Shown in pieces: positions 23,001 to 35,000 of a stretch of 64,000 nt of DNA; the first letter of the stretch is position 1; each line of letters opens with the position of its first letter. Made by a program: the position numbers and the translations under genes. The stretch comes from Meghimatium bilineatum (Eukaryota > Mollusca > Gastropoda > Stylommatophora > Philomycidae), in the NCBI GenBank assembly GCA_034231615.1, contig CM067298.1:29642127-29706126 (forward strand). The letters are read 5' to 3'. The notes under the pieces were generated by a model, which made no database searches, was not told the origin of the DNA, and worked only from the letters and a program-made list of their open reading frames with translations.

Positions 23001-26000
23001 CAGCAGTGCTGTGGATACTACTGAGGTAAGCATTCAATATATGCACAGTGTGCATCATTCAAGTAAATTCTGAATGGTTTCTTAAATATAATTAAGAATA
23101 GTGTATCAATTATATAAACTCGTTTGAAATCTTTACACCAGTGATAGGAGTGCAGGGATAAATTTCCCAATTGGGGTAAACTTTTAAAAAATTTCAGAGG
23201 TAATGATGCCCAAAATAATTCACAAATTCATATTCGAATGAAAACTTTGAAAAAGTCTGGCAAAAGGCAAAAACTCTGCTTCTTCTTCTGCGTGTCTTCT
23301 TAGTACAATTCCTGCTATAGTCCGTTCAGATTCGTTTGCCGAGATGTTAAATTATTTTTATCAAAAACTTATTGTTCATTTGGATTGATCATTTGAAGTT
23401 AGGTTTAGAATAATAATGTCGCTATAGAAATATTTTTTTATCAAAGAAATGTGATCCAGTATCAAAGATACCTTATTTAACCTATATTAAAAAAAAGTTA
23501 ATCTAAATTATAAACAACCGCTGGATTATGTAGATGCTTACATCTCACAGCTGATTATTAAATATAAAGGCATGACCCTCACGGTAGAATGTGCACCGTT
23601 CTAAAAGTAGTTGTTTCCACTGTACATTTGTATAAAGCAATGTTACATATGGAAATTCCCGTTTAGCACCAAATATTATTTTTCCTGAACTTAGAATTAT
23701 GTGAAATCAAAAACGGCTATTGACTCGATTTCAAGTCACAAGTCAGAGGCACGTCTCAATATTTACAGAAAGTAGGCGGCACTAAGCATATTACCTTCTG
23801 CAAGTCTATGTGAGAATGAATCTGAAAGCGAAATATTTTACTGAGCATAACATTGCTATAAAGATTTATCAATACTTCTGCAGAGAGCGTAAAAAGGGAC
23901 ATCTTTATTGTTCTTTATCAAATCCTGAGAAGAGAACAATGCATATTTTAGGTTTGTGTAAACGTTCATTTGATCGAATAGTGGAAGCAAGCGGATATTT
24001 ATTGCCAACAAATTCACGAAAGCAAGGAAGGAAAGAAAAGATAGACAGTTTCGATAAGGACCTAGTAAAAAGAGAAATATGTAGAATGTTTGATAAAAAC
24101 GAAGAAGTGACACTTAGAAAGTTGAAGATTTGGCTGAAAACTAATAACGACATTGAAATATCAAAAACTTTATTATGGAAAACTGTAAGAAATGCAGGCT
24201 TCACCTTTAGAAAGTATGCTGGTGGAAAAAACATTATTTGTGAAAAGCCACATCTGGTAGCTCTTAGAAGCAAGTATTTACGTGAAGTGAAGGGAATGCG
24301 CGAGAATGGTTATGATATTGTGTATTTAGATGAAACTTGGATCAACGCTCATCATACAAATGAAAAGGAATGGCAGTTAGCAGATGGAAGTATTAAAAGA
24401 TCAGTACCAAGTAGTAAAGGGCAACGTTTGATAGTTGCACATGCAGGTAGCAGACATAATGGGTTGTTGCAGAATGCTCATCTAATTTTCATTTCAAAAT
24501 CCATTGACAATAGAGACTACCACTCCGAAATGAATGGGCACATATTCGAAGACTGGATCGAAAAAAGTATTCTTCCAATATTAGATAGACCTTCTTGTCT
24601 GATAATGGACAATGCTTCATACCATAACGTAGTGAACGTAGAAGATAGAATCCCAACATCATCAAGTACAAAAGATGCAATCAAAACGTGGCTCATAAAA
24701 GAACACATACCAGTTACCGACAGGTACTTGAAACCCGAATTGCTTAACCTTGTAAAACAGACACAACGAACAAAGATATTTAAAATAGACAAGTTAATTG
24801 AAGAACATGGTCATAGATATTTGAGACTACCTCCATGTCATGCACACTTAAATCCTATAGAGCTAATTTGGGAAAAAGTTAAAGGACACGTAGCATCTAC
24901 AAATACAACTTTCAAATTATGTGATATTGAGACACTTACAAATCAGGCTCTATCAAATATACATAAAGAGTACTGGGTGAAATGTGAGGATCATGTGTTA
25001 CGCCAAGAAGAGGAATATTGGAAAAAGGAAGGTTTGTTGTTTGTTCAGCCGAAAACAGTAATCGACCTATTTGACTCGTCTGATTATGAATGATCATTAC
25101 TCTGATTAAGTCTACACTAAAAAAAGTTTGATTTGCAAAATTTACAAGTTGATTTGTAAAACATTTCATTGCTCAATACCACCCAAGCAATTCAAAAAAA
25201 TGTTATAAGCAAACCATCAACCATTACTTATAAAAATTAGCCTGCTTGATTCAATACAGAAGTTCAGATATCTTGGATCAACTATTACAGACAAAATTTC
25301 CTTACATGAAGAAATATATGTACTTATTTCAAAGGCAGCGACAACATTTGTGAAACTCACACCAAGAGCATGGAACAATATCAAATTGACTCTACGAACA
25401 AAAGATATATTTTAAATTTTTTTACACCTGCCACCATGTAAAATTTTGTGAACACGCCTATGGGTCATCATTGCACTAGATTACTGTAAAATATTTTGTT
25501 TATGGTCGAAATAATATTTACATGGGCAAACATCAAAAGAATTCGCCGCTTTCAAATAACCGTTACAGCTAGACATCAAGTAACACATATGTTTTCGCGA
25601 CATGGACATTTTAACAACGTATGCCAAAATTCATGTGAAATCATCAAGAACTTTTTGAATTATAAATCATAACATCTCGGCAAACGAATCTGAACGGACT
25701 ATAGTTAACAAGATGTAGTCCAAGAGCGAAATTCATTGTGTCATGGGTTACAGCTTGCCTGCAATATCAGAACCTGTCTGTCTGACATATCTGACTTCTG
25801 CATGGGTTTTTAAGTCACTTTTACTTATGGGATGAGTTAGCCTACTCCACCTCCAAACCTCCTTAGTTACCTATTACAACATGTATGGCAGGTCACATTG
25901 TTGTTAATATTTGCTCCCATTTGGGGCTTTGACAACATGCTGATGTACTGACCAGCAGCTTGAGTGATACATCTTATTAATGTTCTTGAGGAAACTATTG

Positions 26001-29000
26001 GACATCTTAAATATTAGCTGGACTACAGGGGAAAATTCCACAAATCTGAAATATATTATGGTCCCTCTGCTTAAACCTGAAAAAGATGGAAAAACTATTA
26101 GCTACATACCAATTAATTTTACAAGTTGCTTATGCAAAACAATGGAGGCATGATAAACTAAGACTAAAATTTCACATAGAAAGTAGAAAATTTCTTGCAC
26201 TACAGCAGGTTGGTTTCAGACAATGCTACTCCGGGAGAATCAAACTACATACCTAACACAGAAATCAAGGATGCTTTCTAAGAGAAGTAGGTATACTAAA
26301 GTATAAAGGTTACTATAAAATTCTATTAATATTAAAAATAAATAACTAAGAATAAAACAAAGAACAAGGACAATTTTCCAAATTACTGTCCAACAGGGAT
26401 CTTTCTTCAACTCGAGTGTTGTCGTTTCCCAACATGGCTCATACAGAGAGAATTGACAATTCTCTATGTTCCCTCTCATATCCAAGGGCATAGAGAGAAA
26501 TGATGTCATTCTTACATGAGATTTGTTCGCTAACTGCGAAGCTTCTTGTTCGAGATAGGCACAATCTACATACTTATTTGGGTAATAAATGCAATGGCCT
26601 AGTGCCAAAACATAGACAGTGCTTGGCGATGGATTCGGAGGCCACCTCAAGCAGACAAGGCAACTGCATGAGAAATGCACAGGTCAAATCCCAGATACCT
26701 GATGTGTTTGGCAAAGCAGCACCTCGACTAGGAGTGTATCAATCCAAGTCTAATTCAACTGTCGCAGTTGCCAAACTTGGCTTATACAGATAAAACTAGG
26801 TCTGAGACCTAGGTACACTGAGAGTGGTAATGGAATAATGTTCCTACACAAGGAATAGTTCACTGGCTGCAAAGCGTCTCATCAGCAGAAATATGCACTG
26901 GATGATCCCGGCAAAATTCCAGCTCCTTTCATAACATATTCCCCCTCTGGTTACAATGTTTCTTCAATAGGCATTGCATTAAGAGCTTGAGAATTGACAG
27001 GATCAAAATTAGCTTTTCCTGATTAACTAACCAAACCACAGAAGTAATGGTTATTTCAAAGAAATAAAATAACACACCTTGCAAGATCAAAGTGAATGAT
27101 ATAGTATTAAAACAGGTCCACCAATTCAAATATTTAGACACAACTATTACAGCAGATGGAAGAGGTTCAACAGAAATAAGAAGCAGAATAGGGCTGGCAT
27201 TTTTTGGCCATTTCATGAGACAAGAAGGTTTAAAGAAGATATTCACAACAGGCAAGATTGAAGGCAATAGAGACAGAGGGCGATAACGTGAGAAAATATT
27301 TAAACATTTGACAATCTGGCACAGCAGGGAAACAACAACGAGCTTGATACATAATACTGGAGACAGAGCTGTGGAGAGCTATGATCGCCTACGCCAGCCG
27401 GTCTGGCACCTGATGATGATGATCACTTCTCAGGAATTGCGTAGCCAATAAAACTATTATCTTTCTTTCTTTTCTTTTCACTTCATACACTTTTATGCCT
27501 TGTAGCGTCAGGGTAGAAAAGTTCTCTGGATACTGTCTTTTTTGTGTGCTTCATATATATTTTTGTTCTCATTTATTCTGTTTCTGTAATCCATAATGAT
27601 TGTCGTCTTCTGAGAAATTCCATGTTTTCTATGAGCCTTTTAGTTCTATACTTGTCAGATTTCTAAACCAGTCACAATGTTGTTTCAGAGTCTCTGAATT
27701 TTTAAACCATATTCTAATTTTTCTAATTTATCACATTCAGAAAAGAAATCACATATTCCATTTAGAAAGCACTGAAACACTGAACTTTACTCCATTTAGA
27801 CACGCAGGGATTGCCAATCACCATATCTGGAAGTTCTCTGATATTTTCTCGTATATTCTTATCATATTTACAATTGGTGGGGTGTTGTCTTCAGAACTTT
27901 ATTATTTCATTCCCAGAAGACTCCAACTCTCAATGATATAGAGTGTTTGGAGAAGAGGCCTTCCTCTAAGAGGAAATAGAACATAACTGTATAGATTGAA
28001 GAACACTGGGCATGATAGTAGATACAACTGGGAGGGGACTTAAACCAAACAAAAATAGTCATTATCTCATTTCAGTGTGATTTCTGATTTTTTTTAAAGA
28101 CCATTGCGGAAGGGAGGTGGCCCTCTATTTTATTGTTTCCCATTACTGAAAGTCATTTTCTTTAGTTGGGGGGGGGGTCTACATTATTGACTTTGGGTCT
28201 TCTACAAGGTGAGAGCCTCACTCTATAATCGTATAATCAACTATGGCTTTGATGTTGTATAGTGGTTGGCTTAGTAGAGGGGAAACCTTTTGATCCGCAT
28301 GCAGGGTGTTATTTGTAGAAATTATGCATTTTTTTATATGCAATAAAAACTATTTGTAGTTGATAAAAGAGTATAGATTTGTTAAAATATTCTAAGACTA
28401 TATCTGTGTGAACACTAACAATTGGTACTGACAGCATACATATCCATAAATACTATTGATATCAATTCAAACCAATAGGTAGATCTGCAGCCAAGATTTG
28501 AATCAAGTCCAATGGCATACACTTATTTCGTTACATTTATTATCTGCGGTTCCTTCTTCTCCATGAATCTCTTCATTGGTGTCATTATTGACAACTTCAA
28601 TGTCCTGAAAAAGAAGGTAATTCAAATATTTGAATGTTATTAATTTATCAAGACAAAGTTGACACATACATGGATTGGTTTTATTGTGTAAAAGAATCAA
28701 AAAGACAGTCATCTAATTTGAATGATTTGTCATCCAGAATCAAAATTTATAAATTATGTATAAAAATGAGAAATCTTCCTGTTATTTCATAAGAGATTTT
28801 AAATATGTTGCAATTGTCTTCTTAAATTAAGACATTTGATTATACAATATTGGAAATGTTAAATTGTCTCATATTAATAATTTTTTTTTAAATTAATGGC
28901 AAAGATAACATAGTTCTATACCTGTTTCTTGATTCTTGATTAGAAACTGGCCTCACAGCATGTGGGGCATTCCCATAAATGCTCCGATCTCTGTTCCAGC

Positions 29001-32000
29001 AGCCATCCGACTCGATGGTGTTTCGAGTCTAATGCTGCCGAAACAGATGTCGACATCAGGGCACAACTCTGGCCCTTGCGACAGGTTTCTTTGTTGTTCC
29101 GCCCACCCATGCCGTGCTTGCAACTAGTTCTAGCACAACATCGGTCTATTGGAACAACATGATAACTGTTATCAAAGGTTACGACTACGGGATTGTAAAG
29201 ATGATGTGCCATGAAGCTTCTATAAGAAGATAACCTCAATATAAAGGCATGTCATCTACTAAGGTTTTCTGTTGCATGGGTGGTTTATCTAGTGAGCCAT
29301 TGGTGAGATCCACATATGCAACCGCATGTGCAAAACGGACCTACCTTTTTTTCAGAAAGCGAAATGAAATAAATCTTCCCTAAATATTTCCTTTGTCCAT
29401 CAGTGATCAGAGGTTGAGATATTTAATTTAGGAGTGTTGTATGGGTGGGGGCTTTCAGTTTGTGGTACGCACATTGGAAAAGGGGGGGCTCTCAGTGGGT
29501 GGCACGCACATCTTTGCATCCGGCAGCAGTCCTTATGGCTGTGACAGACTTACCGTACCACATCTTTAACAAACTTGCGATTACATTAGCCATTTTGTTT
29601 GTAGGACTCAATCGGTAGTCTGTGATGTCTCACAATTTCGGATCAGTGCTGATTTTATAAAACGTTTGCCGGGATAGGACCCTTCTTCTGTAGAAGTAAA
29701 ATGTTAAAAGGAGAATATTAAAAATACCATTGACAGCAAAAATTGAATTAAGAAGTGCTAAAAATAAATTTCAAAGAGATTTGACTCCTAAACAGCATTG
29801 TAATGAGAAAGCTGTTTTTAACCACATAAAGTGATAATAGTCTGAAAAAAAACTACAGGTAGTAGTTGAAGGAGTGGTTGCTGGCAGCAGGAAAAAGGGC
29901 TACCCAAGACAACAATGGACAAAAGACATTTCAGAATGTTTAATCATGTCTTTGGCTACAGTAGCTCAATTTGCTCAGAGTTGTGAATTGTTTAGAATGT
30001 CCATTAATTATGTTCAAGACTATGTTCTGGGAAGAATGTCACCTGAATAATAATAATAATTCATTTTGAGTTTGTTTATTTATACCATGTCTTCTACTCA
30101 CTTTATTGCAGTATGAGGGAAGCTATCTTGATGCATTTCTAACACAAAATCAGAGGAGCTACTATAATACTCTAAAGAAACTTGCAAAAAAGAAGCCGCA
30201 TAAATCCATAAAAAGGCCACAGGTTTGCTGGTAGTTTGTAATGTTTCATATTCCTAGAAGAAAATCTCTGGTAATCTACATAGAAACTATGGATGCTAAA
30301 ATAGATGTAAACAGTGCTTTTTTCTGGGGATATGCCTTATCCCTACCTTTTTTCTCAGGAATATTCTGTTATTTCAGATCTGTTCATTATTTTGTAATGG
30401 ACCCAAAAATATCCACGCAGATAACCTACTTGTACATTGAAAACAAACCAATACAAGAATGATAACGTGAAAGACACAATAATCAACATATTGGGTCCTA
30501 TTATCAACTCGTTTTGTCTAGAATTTTGAACTAAAAATGTCATTTGGATACTGCACCAATATAGAAATCAGATTTAACGATCTCAAGTTGACAGATGCCC
30601 ATACAATTTATACCGAAAGAGTGTTGCCCATTGCAAAACAAAACAGGGTATCTAATTTCCCCATAGAGGGTCGCCCACTTGCGTAAAGTCCTTTCCCATT
30701 GTAAACTTACCGCTCTGATCCCAAACAACATCATTTATCTTGGATGATGCAACTTTTATCATGAATTTGTATTGGCTAGTGATTCAAAGCAGAGTAAGCG
30801 CAGTGACCATTGATCAGAGGCATCAGCCAAGATAAGTGAGACTATAACAATTGGCACAATGGATTAAATAGGTGAAAGGCTTGCCTTTTCTGGAACATTT
30901 ATGCAGAAATGTGGACATTCGTGAATGAAGTAGAAAGTATACGAATTAGTTGTGCTGTGAGTTGGATTAAACCTTTTGTAGATTCTAGATTCCAGATAAG
31001 ATCATTCAAAACTTGGTGTCCACAAAGATGAGCTAAGGGAAAAAAAAAGAATGCTTTCTAGCCAAATATTGAATTTTTGTAAAGTAGGCCCCCTATGTTT
31101 CATATATCAACATTTTTATAAATATTTTAAAATTAAGTAATGAATTGTGTTTGTACATATTTGGAGGGGGGGGGGGTAAACTTTAGGCAATTTTACACTA
31201 AATAAACGTATGCCTACCTTTTTTCCTAGACAAAAACAATGGGTGTAAATGATAAATAATTTAAAAAATGGTTATAGAAAAGCTTTATATGAGTGAAACT
31301 GTTCACCAGGTCCTGATGTCAGCCTCATACTAGCTTGACTTTGATATTTACCAAGTTGTTCTTCTTCTTCTTCTTTCGTTCACTTGAAACATGTCTATAT
31401 CTGTAATTCTGTCTCCTTAATAAAACTCACTGTCTTTTGTAGTTCATACAGTGTCCCATAGAGTTTTGATTCCAGTGTTGTTTCCTCTGGCCAATATGTC
31501 TGCCTCAGCGTTTCACGCTCAGAACACTCTTGAAGTATATGTTTGGCACTCTGTGCTGCCTGTCCACATGTACACATGGCTGTGTTGCCAATCTTGAACT
31601 TTGTATACATGTGACTGTGGAGTCGGTTGTGTCCTGTTCTGAGACGTAGAATTATAACTTGTTCTGATCTGTTCATAATGTGATAGTCATCTTGTGTTGG
31701 TGTTTGTGGCTTTCTTATTGACTTGATCATCTGTTTTTTCTGATGGTAGGTGATTGGTATATCTGGTTGGTCTTCGGCAGCACCTTCCTTAGCAAGTTGG
31801 TCTGCTTTTTCATTTCCTGGTATTCCACAGTGAGAGGGTATCCACTGCATGGTTACTCTATACTGGTACGACAATTCGCTAAGTAGTTTTTTCAAGTCTG
31901 TTAGTTTTCCAGACTGGAGAGCTTGAAGCACTGACCTTGCATCTGCCAGGAATACCACAGGCTGTAGGCCAGAGTTGGAGTTCAGCAGTTTTTTAGCTGC

Positions 32001-35000
32001 CACACTAATTGCCTGGATTTCTGCATCATAATTATTGCATAATTTTCCTGTCGGTGTTCTGATTGTATCTCTAGGCTTGTGTGGATATTCTATATATACA
32101 CCTGCACCATTCCTCACAGCATTCTGTGCTGACCCATCTGTGTATACTCTGACCCATATATCTTGTGGATATTCCTCATCCAGAAAACTGAGGGTGACTG
32201 TCCTTCGCTGCACACTGTTCTGTTCGTCCTCGCTTAGTATTCCTTTCACATGGGTCTGAATGTATATTGGCATTCCATGGCTTTCACTCCACGGGGTTTG
32301 TTCTGGTACAGACCTTAAGGGGCTGTCAACTTCAGGTAGGTCTGTAAGTTGTCTACGGAGTCGTTTAGCTTGATGGATAAAGCTGCTCCTTTTCAGTCGC
32401 CCCATTGCTAGATTTTGGAATATTTCCTTCATTGGATGACTTGGCATACACTGAAACGTTTCTGCTTGAATTAGTACTTTTGTGTCTCTGCGTTCGCCAA
32501 GTGTTTGCATTCTTCCCATTTTCTGCATCTCTGCTATGGGTGTTGATTTCATTGCTCCCAACATTATTCTAAGTGCCTGGTTTTGCACTTTATCTAGATC
32601 TTGTAATGTGGTGTTTGATGCAGGACACCACGCAGCTGAACCATATTCCAGGTGTGGTCTTATGCCTTGCTGGTAAACTTTACTGAGTATATTTCCACTG
32701 GCTCCCCATGTGGTTCCACTTAGTTTTCTCAGGATAGCTAACTTCCTCCTGGCTTTTGTTGTTGCTTTGTTTATGTGCTGCTTCCATGTCAGCTTATCAT
32801 CAAAAGTAACTCCGAGGTATGTGGGTTGTTTGTCTTCTTTCAATAGCTCTCCATCTATCTTGATATGACAAGCTTTTTGTTTTGGTGAGAGGGTAAAGAG
32901 TGTAGTGCTGCACTTATCTGTGTTAATGCTGACACACCATCTATTTGCCCATACGTTTAGGGCATCGATAGCTCTTTGTATTTGTTTAATGGCCACTGTT
33001 GCATGTTCTTCCATGCACCAGATCACCAGGTCGTCAGCATACATTGCCACTTTGATCCCGTGTGGTAGTTCAGAAACTAGGTTATTGATGTAAACCAAGA
33101 AAAGTGTGGGTGACAGGACTCCTCCCTGGGGGACTCCATGACGTAGTAGAACTTTCTTGCTCTTGCGATCATCTAATTGTACCCTGGCTCTTCTATTATG
33201 CAGGTATGCTTTTACTCATTTGTACATTCTTGAGCTAACCCTGCAATTTCACAATTTCTTTAGGAGCCCTTCTTTCCAGACCTTATCAAAAGATTTCCTG
33301 AGGTCTATCCATGCTGCTAGTACCAGTTTCTTATCTTGGAATGCATCCTCAATCTCTTGGGAGATGTAGGTTGCCTGATCTTCAGTAGAGTAGCACTGTC
33401 TGAAACCTGCTTGCTGTGATACCAGAAGGTGTTCACTTTCAAGGTACCACTGCATCCTAAGATTGATAATGCGTTCCATTGTTTTGCATAGACAGCTTGT
33501 GAGGCAGATGGGCCTGTAGTTGGAGACTGTGTTGTCATCTTTTCCTGATTTGAGGAGTGGTATCATTATTGCTTCTCTCCACGCCTGTGGTACATTACCA
33601 GTGGACCAGCTTGTGTTAAAGATCTGCAGTAGCTTTGCTCTTGCTGCAATTCCCAGGTTTCTAATCATTTCATTGGACACTCCATCAGCTCCAGGGGACT
33701 TATTCATTTTCAATTTGGATATTGCATGCTCCAGTTCTCTCATTGTGATTGGTGCCTCCATGACTTCAGGTATAGGTTCGTCTTGTCCAATGTTGTGCTC
33801 TCTCGAACCTCCTGTTGTTTGTCTGGGCTGACTTTGACGTTATTGTCTTCTGCAAAGGAATCTGCAAAGTAATCAGCTGCATGTTTACCTGTTAAAATGT
33901 CTCTATCTTTATAAAGTGTGATCCTGGTATTTCTCCCTGTACCTTCATCATTTAGTTGTTTTACAAGTTTCCATAATTTCCTAGTATCTCTTTCTAGGTT
34001 CAGCGACTCTGTTTTTTCTTTCCAGCTGCTCCGTCTGGCTTGTAACTTGGCTCTTTGAAATTTAGCCTTTGTTTGCTGATATTTGTTGTGATGTTCTTGG
34101 CTAGGTCTGTTCTCAGCCTGCTGTCTAGATGTTTCCATCTCATTTTGCAGCTTTTCCAGTTCATCATTCCAGTAGGTTTTGTAGTTTTTACGTGCCCCCC
34201 TGGGTATGGTTTTACTAGCAGCATGTAGTATACATCTATTAAATTCACTCACTGCTCTATTGATGTCTTTGTCCAAGTTCGTGTCCTTAGCTAGAACACT
34301 GGTTAAATACATTTTCCAGTCTGCCCTTTTATAGTTCCACCTAGTGAGCGTGCTGCTGTCCTTGGTAAATTCATTGTGGATTTCCAGAAATACTGGTCTG
34401 TGGTCACTACCCCTAAGCTGCTTTCCAACAACACGTGTGATGTTCCATTCCAGGCCTGGTGAGTGGAATGCCAGATCTGGTGTAGAGGTGGTGTGCCATG
34501 CTCTCGAGTAGAAGGTTGGTGAGTCTGCTGGCTGGTTAATAAGTATGAGATTATTTTCGTGTAAGTATGAGAATATGATCGTAGCCCCAGCTCTGAGAGT
34601 GGCTGTTGAAGTCACCACACACCATAAGTCTCTCTTTGTCTGGAATTGTGTCTAGTGCCAATGGATTATCATTTGGACAGTAGTAGTTCAGGAGATGGAA
34701 TTCTGCACTGTCTGTTTTTAGGTGGAGCATCTATTATTCTGCCCCTTCCATATATACTTCCAGCTGACATGCGCTGATATTGTTTTTAGCAAGTGTCAGA
34801 ATTCCACCCTTTCGCCTGTCCTTTCTGTCATACCGTTATCACTGGTAGCCTCTGATTTTGAAGGCTATGTCGCTGCTGAGGTGTGTTTCTTGGATACAGC
34901 ATATATTAACTTGTTCTTCACTGAGGACATTTTCAAGTTCCAATTTTTTGCTGTATCCATCTCTTTTACTGTTGACACCCTCAGCATTCCAGTGCATTAT

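Larger units (their letters stand above)
23318..25701 (+). mobile_element. Complete Tc1/mariner-superfamily DNA transposon, 2384 bp
   Basis: The terminal inverted repeats TAGTCCGTTCAGATTCGTTT... are identical over 32 bp at 23318-23349 and, reversed, at 25670-25701. TA duplications lie at 23316-23317 and 25702-25703. Inside is one intact transposase gene on the + strand, then a stretch with a LINE fragment (25230-25415). It lies in the 5.45-kb intron between the DIII P-loop and S6 exons, in the same orientation as the host gene. Both ends and the gene are intact, so it may still be able to move. Confidence 0.95.

Noticed and set aside
24489..24792. Minus-strand ORFs of 63-91 codons within the transposase gene
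   Set aside because: Shadow frames of the plus-strand transposase; no homology.
31395..33098. 567-codon ORF as a possible host gene
   Set aside because: It is the RT/RNase H part of a target-duplication-bounded LINE, with stops and frameshifts in the rest of the frame.
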